Assembly (NCBI RefSeq): GCF_000421605.1 | Contig: NZ_ATXI01000002.1 | Span: 62,001 to 126,000 of the forward strand | DNA from: Thermodesulfobacterium thermophilum DSM 1276 | Lineage (GTDB): Bacteria; Desulfobacterota; Thermodesulfobacteria; Thermodesulfobacteriales; Thermodesulfobacteriaceae | Direction of reading: 5' to 3' | Length of the DNA stretch: 64,000 nucleotides | Shown: positions 43,106 through 51,991 of the stretch, in pieces | How the letters are laid out: every line of letters starts with the position of its first letter | Position numbering within the stretch: position 1 is the stretch's first letter | Notes under the pieces: model-generated | Told to the model about the DNA's origin: nothing | Seen by the model: only the letters and a program-made list of their open reading frames with translations | Databases searched by the model: none | Program-made: the position numbers and the translations under genes

Positions 43106-44764
43106 CTATGTGGAAACCCTCGAAGGAAAACGACAGGTCTTTATCAGTTCATAGGCCTCTTTTACTACACTTTCATAAGTAGCTTCGCCCCTGGCAACAA
43201 GGTCAAGCTTTTCTTCCATCTCTGCGGTATATTTATAGTCCATAAAAACTTTGGCTCCCTCTAAAAGCAAGCTACATACTAATCTACCTAACTGGGTGGG
43301 CTTAAGAAACTTTCCTTCTTTTTCTATGTAGTTCCTTTTAAACAACACATCCAGGATGGTTGCATAGGTAGAAGGCCTTCCAATCCCTAAGCTTTCAAGT
43401 TTTTTTACTAAGCTGTGGGGGGTATATCTTTCAGGAGGTTTGGTCTTATGTTCTCTTATTTCAAAAGAGAGCACCTTGAGCTGGTCTCCTTCTTTTAGCC
43501 CAAGAGGTAGGTCATAGTTGTCTGTCTCTTTTAAAACCTTTAAAAATCCTTCAAAAATCAGGGTTTTCTGCTTGGTAACCAAAAACCATCCCTTAGGTAA
43601 AAGAACTTTTCCAAAAACATAGGTTAACTCCAAAAATTCCGCCTGACTCATTTGGCTTGCTAAGAAAAAGTTTTTAATCAACGTATAAAGGGCCTTTTCT
43701 TTTGAGGTCAAATTTTTGGGATCTTGGAAAAGGTTGGTAGGTCTTATACATTCGTGGGCGCCTTGTTCAAACTTAGAGACTTTAACTCTCCTTTCCTTTC
43801 CCACGTATTTTTCTCCGAAATTGGCAAGGATAAACTCTTTAGCAGCCTTTTTGGCAACTGGACTGACTCTCACTGAATCAGTACGCATATAAGTGATCAA
43901 TCCTTTTTCATAGAGCGCCTGAGCAAGTGCCATCGTCTCCTTGGGACTAAATCCTAATGAACTTCCTGCTGCCTCTATAAGAGTGGTGGTTTTTAAAGGA
44001 TAAGGAGGTTGTTTTAGAGCCTTTTTTTCGGTTATGTTGTTTAACGAAAGGGTTTTACCAGCTAAATAATGGTTAAAAAAATCCTCTAACTTTTTAGGGT
44101 CTTTGTCTTTATATAGCCCTTTTTTAAACCATAAATCAAGTTCGTAAACGTTGTTATTTTTATCTTTTACCTTAACCCTTAAGGAAAAACTGGTTTCAGG
44201 GAGAAAGTTTTCTATCTCTTCTTCACGTTCAACAATCAGCCTCAAAGCAGGACTTTGGACCCTTCCTGCTGAAAGAGGAAGGTTAAGGGCTTTAGAAAGT
44301 TTAGGAGAAATTAGATATCCTATGATACGGTCTAAGACCCTTCTTGATTGGTAAGCAAGGTAAAGCCCTTTATCAAGGTCTCTTACAGAATTTAAGGCCT
44401 GTTTTACCCCGAACTCAGTAATTTCTATAAGGTCTACCCGTTTAAAGATTAAGTTTTTGTTAGCAGAACTTAGGTATTCATAGAGGTGAAAACTTATGGC
44501 TTCCCCTTCGCGGTCTGGGTCGGTAGCTAAATAGACTTCTTCAACTTTAGAGGCTAATTTTTTCAGGTCTGAAAGTATCTTTTTCTTTGAACTCATATAA
44601 TAAAAGGAAGGGTGAAAGGTGTTTAAATCAACTCCCAAGGTTTTTGGAGGCAAGTCTTTAATATGACCAAAGGTAGCTCTAAAGATAAACTCTTTTGAGG
44701 ATAAGATCTTTTGTAAAGTTTTAACCTTGGTAGGAGATTCAACGATAAAAAGCTTTTTACCCAT
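43106..44764 (-). CDS. topA: DNA topoisomerase I (type IA), without zinc-ribbon C-terminus
   Basis: TopA relaxes negative supercoils. The 552-residue chain has the Toprim domain (LFIVESPTKVKTLQKIL at 5-21; YLATDPDREGEAISFHLYEYL near 80-100), LSAGRVQSPALRLIVEREEEI near 165, and the active-site tyrosine in GLITYMRTDSVRVS near 289. The core ends normally (FMDYKYTAEMEEKLDLVARGEATYE) and the protein stops about 20 residues later. Most bacterial TopAs continue for one to several zinc ribbons (T. maritima 633, E. coli 865 residues). The stop is only 20 bases from the inverted tRNA-Lys repeat, so truncation by rearrangement is possible. Confidence 0.93.
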   Translation of the reverse strand: MGKKLFIVESPTKVKTLQKILSSKEFIFRATFGHIKDLPPKTLGVDLNTFHPSFYYMSSKKKILSDLKKLASKVEEVYLATDPDREGEAISFHLYEYLSSANKNLIFKRVDLIEITEFGVKQALNSVRDLDKGLYLAYQSRRVLDRIIGYLISPKLSKALNLPLSAGRVQSPALRLIVEREEEIENFLPETSFSLRVKVKDKNNNVYELDLWFKKGLYKDKDPKKLEDFFNHYLAGKTLSLNNITEKKALKQPPYPLKTTTLIEAAGSSLGFSPKETMALAQALYEKGLITYMRTDSVRVSPVAKKAAKEFILANFGEKYVGKERRVKVSKFEQGAHECIRPTNLFQDPKNLTSKEKALYTLIKNFFLASQMSQAEFLELTYVFGKVLLPKGWFLVTKQKTLIFEGFLKVLKETDNYDLPLGLKEGDQLKVLSFEIREHKTKPPERYTPHSLVKKLESLGIGRPSTYATILDVLFKRNYIEKEGKFLKPTQLGRLVCSLLLEGAKVFMDYKYTAEMEEKLDLVARGEATYESVVKEAYELIKTCRFPSRVST

Positions 44765-44994
44765 TGCCGTGTTTTGCCTTAAAATTTTTATAAAATGTGT
44801 TAATATCAGGCACTACCGGTCAAAATAAGCAGATTTCAACGATAGAGGATTTTTACCACTAAATAACCGTTTTTCTAATATTGGTATCGCTAATATCAGG
44901 TATTTTTAAAATAGCACCATCTAAGTTTATGGCAACTGTTGGCTATTCTGAGTTTTATTTTTAGAATATAGAGGTTAAAATAAGGCTAAGTATT

Positions 44995-46539
44995 ATGAAG
45001 GATATTGAGTTTAATCCACAGTTTAAAAAGGCCTGGGAACTTGTTGCCAACTCTCATCAAAATCTTTTAATAACCGGTCGTGCTGGGACTGGCAAGTCCA
45101 CCTTTCTTAGGTATTTAATAAAAAAACTTCCTAAGTCTATGGTAGTCCTTGCTCCTACTGGGGTTGCGGCTCTTAACGTAAGGGGGCAAACCATCCATTC
45201 GTTTTTTGGTTTTAGGCCAGACATAACCTTAGATAAGGTATATCGGCTTCAACCCAACGAAGATCTAAGAGAGGTTTATAAACACCTTAACACATTGATT
45301 ATCGACGAAATTTCTATGGTAAGGGCAGACCTTTTTGATTGTATAGAGGCTTTTTTAAGAAGATGGGGCCCTTCCCCTAAGAAACCCTTTGGTGGAGTTC
45401 AGATGGTGCTTATCGGAGACCTGTACCAACTACCTCCGGTGGTTACCTCAAAAGAAAAAGAAATCTTTAACCATCTTTATGAAACACCTTATTTTTTCTC
45501 CTCTAAAGCCTTTAAAGAAACCCCTTTTGAGTTTGTCGAGTTTGAGAAGGTCTATCGTCAAACTGACTTGACTTTTATCGAAATCTTAAACCAGATAAGG
45601 AACGGGATGTTAAAAGACGAAACTTTAGAAATACTTAATCAAAGGGTAATACCTAATTTTGAGCCTGAAGAAGACGAGGTATATGTCTATCTTACCACCA
45701 CCAACGCTAAAGCAGAACAGATAAACCTTACCAGGTTAGAAAGACTTCCAGGCAAATCCTTTGAGTTTTGTGGCAAGATCCACGGTAAGATAGAAACAGA
45801 GGATTTACCAGCTCCGTTAGAATTAAAGATTAAAGAAGGTGCCCAGGTAATGCTTGTAGCCAACGACCCTCAAGGTAGATGGGTAAACGGAGACATAGGA
45901 AGGGTGGTATACATAGACCCTGAAGAGCAGTTAATAGAAGTAGATTTACAGCGAGGATATCTTGTTGAGGTAACTCCTTTTAAATGGGATATATATGAAC
46001 ATTATTTTGATAAAACCTCTTCTAAAATAGAGGTAAGATCTGTAGGACATTTTGTCCAGTTTCCTTTAAAACTAGCCTGGGCGATAACCATCCATAAAAG
46101 TCAAGGCCTAACTTTTAAAAACCTCGTAATAGACTTAGAAAGAGGCACCTTTGCCCATGGACAGTTATATGTCGCCCTTTCTCGAGGGATTAGTCTTGAT
46201 GGGATCGTGCTTACCAAACCTGTTAAAAGGGGTCATATAAAGTTAGACAAAAAGGTGGTAAAATTTTTAACAAACTTTCAATATATCAAGGCAAGCGAAA
46301 AACTTGGCTTAAACGAAAAAATTGAAGCCATTAGAAAGGCTATAGAACAAAACAGAGAAATAGAAATTGTTTATTTAAAAAGTTCAAACATAAAAACTTG
46401 CAGAAGGATTGTGCCTTTAGAAATGAAAGAGATGAGTTATCAAGGTAAAACCTTCCTTGGTCTAAGAGCTTTTTGTAAACTTCGAAGTAAGGAAAGGGTT
46501 TTTAACATAGAAAAGATCCTTGAAATTTCCGAAGTCTAA
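44995..46539 (+). CDS. PIF1-like superfamily 1 helicase with WYL-like C-terminus
   Basis: The 514-residue protein has the SF1B helicase motifs: LITGRAGTGKSTFLR at 25-39 (Walker A), VVLAPTGVAALNVRGQTIHSFF near 50-71, LIIDEISMVRADLFD near 102, MVLIGDLYQLPPVV near 136, and WAITIHKSQGLTF near 362 with YVALSRG near 390. These are typical of PIF1/RecD-like 5'-3' helicases. The last ~75 residues (IRKAIEQNREIEIVYL ... RIVPLEMKEMSYQGKTFLGLRAFC) look like a WYL domain, a ligand- or nucleic-acid-sensing module frequent in defence regulators. It is divergent from topA across 230 bases. Its cellular role is unknown. Confidence 0.85.
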   Translation: MKDIEFNPQFKKAWELVANSHQNLLITGRAGTGKSTFLRYLIKKLPKSMVVLAPTGVAALNVRGQTIHSFFGFRPDITLDKVYRLQPNEDLREVYKHLNTLIIDEISMVRADLFDCIEAFLRRWGPSPKKPFGGVQMVLIGDLYQLPPVVTSKEKEIFNHLYETPYFFSSKAFKETPFEFVEFEKVYRQTDLTFIEILNQIRNGMLKDETLEILNQRVIPNFEPEEDEVYVYLTTTNAKAEQINLTRLERLPGKSFEFCGKIHGKIETEDLPAPLELKIKEGAQVMLVANDPQGRWVNGDIGRVVYIDPEEQLIEVDLQRGYLVEVTPFKWDIYEHYFDKTSSKIEVRSVGHFVQFPLKLAWAITIHKSQGLTFKNLVIDLERGTFAHGQLYVALSRGISLDGIVLTKPVKRGHIKLDKKVVKFLTNFQYIKASEKLGLNEKIEAIRKAIEQNREIEIVYLKSSNIKTCRRIVPLEMKEMSYQGKTFLGLRAFCKLRSKERVFNIEKILEISEV

Positions 46540-46580
46540 AAACTTTATTGTTTTTAAAAATACGGTATTATTTAAAATCT

Positions 46581-47153
46581 ATGAACCTTATGTTAAAAGA
46601 CATGCTAAAACTTCCCAATCTTTTAAGCCTTTATCGACTGATTCTTGCGATAGTTTTTCCGATTTTATGGACCAAAAATCTTCCGGTTTATGTGTTTTTG
46701 CTTCTTCTTCTGACAGGGGGACTTAGCGATGCTTTAGATGGATTTCTTGCCAGGACTTTTCACTGGGAAACCAAGCTGGGAAAGATCCTTGACCCTATAG
46801 CAGATAAAACGTTTATAAACGTGATGTTTTTCTTGCTTTATTATGATCGTCTTCTACCTTTTGATTTTTTTGTCATCGTTTTAGTTAGAGACTTAGGTAT
46901 TCTTCTTGGGGCTGTTTATCTTTATTTACGGTCTTCAAAAAGGATAGAGTTTCAACCAACCTACTTAGGAAAGGTTTCAACTGCCTTACAGATAGGGTTT
47001 ATCTTTACCTATCTTTTCCATTTGCTGGTCCTTCGGTTAAACCCTACGTTTATTTTTGTGTTTGGCCAGCTGGTTATCTTTTTTACCTTAGCCTCTGGTT
47101 TTCATTACACCTTGCTTTTTATTAAGATTTATAAGACTTCACCTAATAAATAG
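46581..47153 (+). CDS. pgsA: CDP-alcohol phosphatidyltransferase (PgsA-like)
   Basis: The protein has the CDP-alcohol transferase signature D-x2-DG-x2-AR-x8-G-x3-D-x3-D in SDALDGFLARTFHWETKLGKILDPIADK (near residues 48-75) and five or six membrane helices. The N-terminal KLPNLLSLYRLILAIVFPIL resembles PgsA, which makes phosphatidylglycerol-phosphate in the inner membrane; a cardiolipin-synthase-type relative is possible. I choose ATG 46581 since the 11 codons before it are unlike the family. No good ribosome-binding site is visible. Its end overlaps the convergent mtaB by 25 bases. Confidence 0.85.
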   Translation: MNLMLKDMLKLPNLLSLYRLILAIVFPILWTKNLPVYVFLLLLLTGGLSDALDGFLARTFHWETKLGKILDPIADKTFINVMFFLLYYDRLLPFDFFVIVLVRDLGILLGAVYLYLRSSKRIEFQPTYLGKVSTALQIGFIFTYLFHLLVLRLNPTFIFVFGQLVIFFTLASGFHYTLLFIKIYKTSPNK

Positions 47154-48472
47154 TCTCCTTCTTTAGCTATAAACCTGACCTTTAATACCTTCCCTTTGGC
47201 TAAACATAAACCTTGAGGTAACATGATTTTATGGGAGATGTAGTTTTCTGAAAGGGCTTGAGCCTCAGTTTCTTTGATGGTCTCAACCACCGCCCTTCTA
47301 ATTTGGCCCACTTCTTGGGATAAAAAAACTTCCCTTTTTTGGCTCCCTAAGTTTTTTAAAAAGTTTACCCGAGATTTTATTATCTCAGGGGGGACCTTTG
47401 GGGTTATTTTTTCTGCTTGAGTGCCAGGCCTTGGAGAAAAAGGGAAAACATGGAGCCAGTTTAAAGGAGACTTTTCTATAACTTCTTTGGTTTTTTGAAA
47501 ATCCCATTCATCCTCTGACGGAAATCCTACGATTACATCTGCTCCAAAGGTTGCCTGGGGATAAAGGTTATAAAGTTTTTCTAAAACGATTAGGTAATCT
47601 TTAGCGGTATAGTGTCTGTTCATAAGGGCTAAGATTCTGTCAGAACCACTCTGTAGAGGGATATGAAAATGGGGGGCTAAAAAGGCACTGCTTTTAGCAA
47701 ACTCTAAAAATTCAGGGGTTATTTCTGTTACTTCTAAAGAAGAGAGCCTTAAAATCAGGTCTTTTTTTTGTTTCTCAAAGAGTTTTTCTATTTCCCAAAG
47801 TAGGTCTGGTAGATTCTGTTTGGGCATCAGATCTTTTCCCCACTGCCCAAGATGGATCCCTGTAAGTACTATTTCTTCGTAGCCAGCAAGCAAGACTTTC
47901 TCGATTTCTGCTAAAACCTTTTCTAAAGGCAAACTCCGAGGCGTTCCTCTTGAATAAGGAACTATACAATAACTACAAAATTGGTCGCACCCATCCTGAA
48001 TTTTGATAAAGGCCCTTGAGCGAGAAAAGTATCTTTCTATAAAAAGGGCCTCAACTTCTTTTTCTTTAGAAAGACCTTCGATAAAAACCTCTGGTTCAGA
48101 GAAGGTATAGCCTTTTAAAAAAGGAAGTTCTTCTAAAAAGATGTCAATTTTTAATTTTTCTTTCTGCCCTAAGAGAAGAAGATTTTTAATCTGAGCCTTT
48201 TCTCCCCAACCTTTAAGGTTATCCGGATAAGCCTGAGGGTAACAACCTGCAACGATGATTAAATCGGGGTTTAACTTATTCCATCTTTTAATAAGCTTCC
48301 TTCCCTCGGCTTCTGCTCTTGCGGTAACTATACAGGAATTAAGGATGAAAAAATCAGCTTCTTCCTCTTTTTCAGTCAGTATATACCCTTTTTTTGTGAG
48401 TTTTTCTACGATGTAAGCACTTTCTACTTGGTTTACCTTACATCCTAAGGTTTTGATAAAAAACTTTTTCAT
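47129..48472 (-). CDS. mtaB: tRNA ms2t6A37 methylthiotransferase MtaB
   Basis: MtaB adds a methylthio group to t6A37 in tRNAs reading ANN codons. The 447 residues show the N-terminal MiaB-type domain with three cluster cysteines (TLGCKVNQVES at 8-18, NSCIVTARAE near 47, VAGCYPQ near 76). The radical SAM site IQDGCDQFCSYCIVPYSRG lies near 157-175, and FGADVIVGFPSEDEWDF near 285. KVNQ in place of the QMN of MiaB marks the MtaB branch. A TRAM-like domain closes the protein. It may be cotranscribed with the ATP-grasp gene (6-base gap). Confidence 0.92.
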   Translation of the reverse strand: MKKFFIKTLGCKVNQVESAYIVEKLTKKGYILTEKEEEADFFILNSCIVTARAEAEGRKLIKRWNKLNPDLIIVAGCYPQAYPDNLKGWGEKAQIKNLLLLGQKEKLKIDIFLEELPFLKGYTFSEPEVFIEGLSKEKEVEALFIERYFSRSRAFIKIQDGCDQFCSYCIVPYSRGTPRSLPLEKVLAEIEKVLLAGYEEIVLTGIHLGQWGKDLMPKQNLPDLLWEIEKLFEKQKKDLILRLSSLEVTEITPEFLEFAKSSAFLAPHFHIPLQSGSDRILALMNRHYTAKDYLIVLEKLYNLYPQATFGADVIVGFPSEDEWDFQKTKEVIEKSPLNWLHVFPFSPRPGTQAEKITPKVPPEIIKSRVNFLKNLGSQKREVFLSQEVGQIRRAVVETIKETEAQALSENYISHKIMLPQGLCLAKGKVLKVRFIAKEGDYLLGEVL

Positions 48473-48478
48473 GATTTT

Positions 48479-49273
48479 TCATAAAACTTCTTCTAAAAAT
48501 TTTTTGATAGCTTTTTTGAGTAAGGTCTCGTAGCGTTTTTCTCCTAAAGCTCGCCTTCCAAAGGTAAAATTAAATTCGTTTACCAGGGGTTTTTTGTCTT
48601 TAAAAAGAAAGTCTATGGCTACCAGATTAAATCTTGTTTTGGCTATAATTCTTTTGGTAAGTTCAACCACCCTTCTTTTTAACCCCCGTTGAGGAGGAGG
48701 GATTATGGTACCTTCTTGCACCAGGTTTTTCTTAAACCCTCCTGCCCTGAAGAAAACCAGAATGGTATCCCCAATAACCACACTTCTTGCGTCAAACTCC
48801 TCAGGTATGTATTCCTGGAAGACCACCCCATATCTACCAGACCTCTCCCAAGTCTTAAGCGTAGGTAAAAAGTTGTAAAAATCCTCTTTAGTTTTTAAGA
48901 GAAAAACCTCTGTCCCCTCATCTCCCCAGTTGCCTTTAACCACCACAGGAAAGCTGAGTTTTATTCCCTTGCGATAGGGGTTTTCTTCTAATCCACAAAG
49001 CCTTGGCAATACCACACTCTCTGGATGAGGAAGTCTTAGGTTTTTACACATAAAAATTTGTCCGATTTTCCCAGGATATTGAAACCTTAAAGTATATTCA
49101 GGAAAAACAGGAACACCTGAATTTTTTACCAAAAAATAAAGGTCTGAAGTAACTGTAGGAGGGAAGATCACTGCCTTGGCTTTGGATAAAAGGTCAAAAA
49201 AATCCTTATCTAAAGGTTCGAACAAAAAATAGTTAACATCACCTTTAAAAGTAGGCAAAAAGGATATAATCAT
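48479..49273 (-). CDS. ATP-grasp-type ligase of unknown substrate
   Basis: The 264-residue protein has ATP-grasp elements: FPVVVKGNWGDEGTEVFLLKT near 108-128 (ATP-binding lysine), VVFQEYIPEEFDARSVVIGD near 149, and the metal-binding end LVAIDFLFKDKKPLVNEFNFTFG near 217-239. This is the RimK/GshB-like arrangement, joining a carboxylate to an amine via an acylphosphate. No substrate can be named. It is downstream of a SPASM radical SAM gene (46-base gap) and a DAHP synthase, on the same strand. Confidence 0.75.
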   Translation of the reverse strand: MIISFLPTFKGDVNYFLFEPLDKDFFDLLSKAKAVIFPPTVTSDLYFLVKNSGVPVFPEYTLRFQYPGKIGQIFMCKNLRLPHPESVVLPRLCGLEENPYRKGIKLSFPVVVKGNWGDEGTEVFLLKTKEDFYNFLPTLKTWERSGRYGVVFQEYIPEEFDARSVVIGDTILVFFRAGGFKKNLVQEGTIIPPPQRGLKRRVVELTKRIIAKTRFNLVAIDFLFKDKKPLVNEFNFTFGRRALGEKRYETLLKKAIKKFLEEVL

Positions 49274-49319
49274 AAGGACTTTATTTTACCTCTATTTTTT
49301 AATTTTACTACTTTAGGGA

Positions 49320-50294
49320 TTAAAAGACTAACTCAATCCTTGCTTTGGGACAGGTTGCACAAACCGGTGGTTTAGCTCGAGAAAGATGAGCCTCTCGAAA
49401 CTCTTTATATTCCTGTTTATTCCATATAGCCTTAAGGGTTTCTTGATGGATGTTACCAAAATAGACGTTTGTTTTTTGTTTGACTGGAATTCCTGTAAAC
49501 ACGCATGGGGATACCATTCCAAGGGAGTTAATGAAAAGGCTTTTTATCGGGTTTTCGCTACATACCCTTCCTTGAGAACAAGGCGACGGTAGGTTGAAAA
49601 TCATCTTTAAGCCCAAGGATTTAGCTTTTTCAGCCACTTTTTCAGCCCGCTTTTTAAGGAGGTTAAAATCCTCTTCAGTTTGAGGAGCAAGACATTCCTC
49701 CTCTAAATCTTTAGAGGGGACGAAATCAAGAAGGCTAACTATGATTTCTCTTATACCATATTCTGCCAAAAATTCAGGTAATCTTTCCAGTTCATACTCG
49801 TTTGATCTGAGAAGCATGTAAGCTATATGAATTTGAGGATTTTGCTGTTTTAACGTCTTAACAGAGTTTATGGTTTCTATAGCTTTCAAAACCTGATTAA
49901 GAGAAGTTCCTTTTCTTAAACGGTCGTTGGTTTCTATCCCTGCTAAAGAAAGGGCTAAAACGTCAACCTTAGAAAACACTATTTTTTCTGCAAGGTCTTC
50001 GTTTATTAAGGTGCCATTTGTGGTAAAACCTACTTTAACTCCCTGGGCTTTAGCCAGCCTTACCATCTCAAAAAACTCAGGATTAAGAAGGGGTTCCCCC
50101 CAGCCCTGTAGATAAACAAGTTTAGTTTTTTTAAAATAAGGAAGGAGTTTCTTAAAAGTAGCTAAACTTAAATTGGCCCCTAACCAGTCTTTTCGCCAGA
50201 CGGTATGGGGACAATAAAAACATTGTGCATTACACAGACCTGAAACTTCTATCTGTATCCAGTCAAAAGAAGGTAAAAAAAAGGCACTAAACAC
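49320..50294 (-). CDS. SPASM-type radical SAM protein
   Basis: The 324-residue protein carries the radical SAM motif GLCNAQCFYCPH near 19-30 (CxxxCxxC), YLQGWGEPLLNPEF near 58 and a C-terminal SPASM-like cysteine set (VSPCVFTGIPV; PPVCATCPKARIE). It resembles the general SPASM/peptide- or cofactor-modifying group; substrate unknown. Its start overlaps the end of the DAHP synthase gene by 8 bases, so the two are translationally linked. Confidence 0.82.
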   Translation of the reverse strand: MFSAFFLPSFDWIQIEVSGLCNAQCFYCPHTVWRKDWLGANLSLATFKKLLPYFKKTKLVYLQGWGEPLLNPEFFEMVRLAKAQGVKVGFTTNGTLINEDLAEKIVFSKVDVLALSLAGIETNDRLRKGTSLNQVLKAIETINSVKTLKQQNPQIHIAYMLLRSNEYELERLPEFLAEYGIREIIVSLLDFVPSKDLEEECLAPQTEEDFNLLKKRAEKVAEKAKSLGLKMIFNLPSPCSQGRVCSENPIKSLFINSLGMVSPCVFTGIPVKQKTNVYFGNIHQETLKAIWNKQEYKEFREAHLSRAKPPVCATCPKARIELVF

Positions 50295-51399
50295 CCTTAT
50301 CTTTTACCAACTTTTTAAGCTCTAAGTAGGTTTCTCTCACCTTATATACATACTCAAGATAAAGAGGAAGCTCCTCTAATGGCAAGGCCTGAGGCCCATC
50401 ACATAAAGCCTTTTCTGGGCAGGGATGAAACTCTACCAGGATGGCATTGGCTCCGGCAATTACCCCCTGTGCAGTTATATGATAGATGTCTCTAATACCA
50501 TCTGGAGCTTTTACTCTGGAACCTATAGGATGAGAAGGGTCTATGCATACAGGCAATCTGGTAAGTCTTTTGACTACAGGAACATGGGCAAAATCTACCA
50601 GGTTTCTATGAGGATCTCCTAAGTGAGTTCTAACCCCTCTTAGGCAAAAGATGATGTTGGTATTTCCTTCTGAGGCTATGTATTCTGCGGCATTCAAGCT
50701 TTCTTCTAAGGCAAGGCCATATCCTCTTTTATAAAGTACAGGAAAATCAAGCTGTCTGCCTACAGCTTTTAATAATTCAAAATTTTGGGCGTTTCTTGTC
50801 CCTATTTGTAGGATAACCCCACAAGGATGGCCTGTTAGGTCCAGGGCTTCTCTGATTTCATCTATATGATGAGGAGAGAGCACCTCCATCACTATTACTT
50901 TAATCCCATATTTTCTTGCTAAGTCAAACAGCCAGGGAAGACATTCTTTTCCTAATCCCTGGAAGTCATAAGGCGAGGTTCTTGGTTTATAAGCCCCCAT
51001 TCTGGCACAACACACCCCGTTTTCTTTTAAAGCTTTAAAAATAGCTTCAGCATTTTCATAAGTATCTACAGCACAAAGCCCTGCAAAGATATGGAAAGAA
51101 TCCTGACTAAATTTTAGGTCTTTATAGGTGAAACCAAAATCAGTAAGAACCCCATGCCTTCCTATCAACCTATATTTAGCAGTAACGTTTATGGCTTTTT
51201 CAACCCCTGGTAAGCTTTCTATATCTTCCTGAGACACCATATAGTCTTCTCCTATCAGGTGTACTTCAAGTAGCGTACGGGTAACCCCTTTGTTTTCTAT
51301 CACCTTGATCTGTAAGTGAGGAAATCGTTCGAGATATTTTAATAGGGAATGAAACTCAGGGCTTTCTTGAGTAACATGAGGTTCCATAATGATGATCAT
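50287..51399 (-). CDS. aroF: 3-deoxy-7-phosphoheptulonate synthase (type I-beta), divergent
   Basis: DAHP synthase opens the shikimate pathway. The 370-residue protein has the T. maritima-type N-terminal ferredoxin-like regulatory domain (about 1-95) and a TIM barrel. Metal ligands are kept: Cys in FAGLCAVD, His in DPSHPIGSR, Glu in LVEFHPCPEKALCDG with its Asp. The substrate loop GAYKPRTSPYDFQGLG is also intact. Several motifs differ from the usual: AGLCAVD for AGPCSVE, IFCLRGVRTH for (L/M)ERGIRTF and DPSHPIGSR for DPSHGTGKR. It could be the housekeeping enzyme or a paralogue working with the overlapping radical SAM gene. No other aromatic-pathway genes are nearby. Confidence 0.85.
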   Translation of the reverse strand: MIIIMEPHVTQESPEFHSLLKYLERFPHLQIKVIENKGVTRTLLEVHLIGEDYMVSQEDIESLPGVEKAINVTAKYRLIGRHGVLTDFGFTYKDLKFSQDSFHIFAGLCAVDTYENAEAIFKALKENGVCCARMGAYKPRTSPYDFQGLGKECLPWLFDLARKYGIKVIVMEVLSPHHIDEIREALDLTGHPCGVILQIGTRNAQNFELLKAVGRQLDFPVLYKRGYGLALEESLNAAEYIASEGNTNIIFCLRGVRTHLGDPHRNLVDFAHVPVVKRLTRLPVCIDPSHPIGSRVKAPDGIRDIYHITAQGVIAGANAILVEFHPCPEKALCDGPQALPLEELPLYLEYVYKVRETYLELKKLVKDKGV

Positions 51400-51565
51400 G
51401 ATAAACCCTCCTTGAAGTCTTTGATTAAACTTTTTTAAATTTTAGTTAATACCTATTTAAAAAAATTGCAACCCCTGTTTTTTACTGTTTCAGAGGCTTT
51501 TAAAAAACTTTTTTCAAGCTATATTTAATTTTGAGTTTGAATAAAAACTAACGAGTTGAAAGGAA
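51400..51565. other. Divergent intergenic region, glycan cluster to the right
   Basis: These 166 bases separate the minus-strand DAHP synthase from the plus-strand glycan cluster and should contain both promoters. The DNA is very AT-rich, and I see no convincing -35/-10 pair or operator. A GAAAGGAAATG ribosome-binding site lies directly before the first glycosyltransferase. Confidence 0.5.
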
Positions 51566-51991
51566 ATGAGCCATAAAATTCTAATCCTTGATACAGGAAA
51601 AGAATGGGGCGGAGGGACTATTTCCTTAATCGAACTTTTAAAACGAATAGACAAGAAAAAATATAATTTTACTGCTTTGTTTTATCACAACTATAACAAA
51701 GGGGTTGAATCTAACGTTCAAAAGGAACTTGAAACTTTAGGGGTAAAGTTTATTGTTTTGCCACAACAACCTAAATCGTTGAAAACCAAATTGATAAAGG
51801 AATTTTTGAGAGTTCTTCTGTTTTTCAATCAAAAATTAAGAAAATATGCAATTTTTTGGGTAGATTATTTCTTTCGCATAAAACCTAACGCCAAAATTAT
51901 CGCAAAACTTGTAAAAGATTTAAAGATAGACTTGATATACATGAACAATCAGCCTGCAACCAATCTTGAAGGAATCTTAGCTGCAAAATGA
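51566..51991 (+). CDS. Family 4 glycosyltransferase, N-terminal half (split gene, part 1)
   Basis: The 141 residues form the N-terminal Rossmann half of a GT-B enzyme: ILILDTGKEWGGGTISLIELLKRI is the usual GGA-type start, and DLIYMNNQPATNLEGILAAK its end. It stops exactly where the inter-domain segment should continue. The next frame begins MTNIPAVLHCRTIP and overlaps as ATGA. One extra A in the AAAA run at about 51986-51989 would fuse them as ILAAKMTNIPAVLHCR. So this is either a frameshifted gene, a sequencing error, or a naturally split pair kept in step by coupled translation. Confidence 0.8.
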   Translation: MSHKILILDTGKEWGGGTISLIELLKRIDKKKYNFTALFYHNYNKGVESNVQKELETLGVKFIVLPQQPKSLKTKLIKEFLRVLLFFNQKLRKYAIFWVDYFFRIKPNAKIIAKLVKDLKIDLIYMNNQPATNLEGILAAK

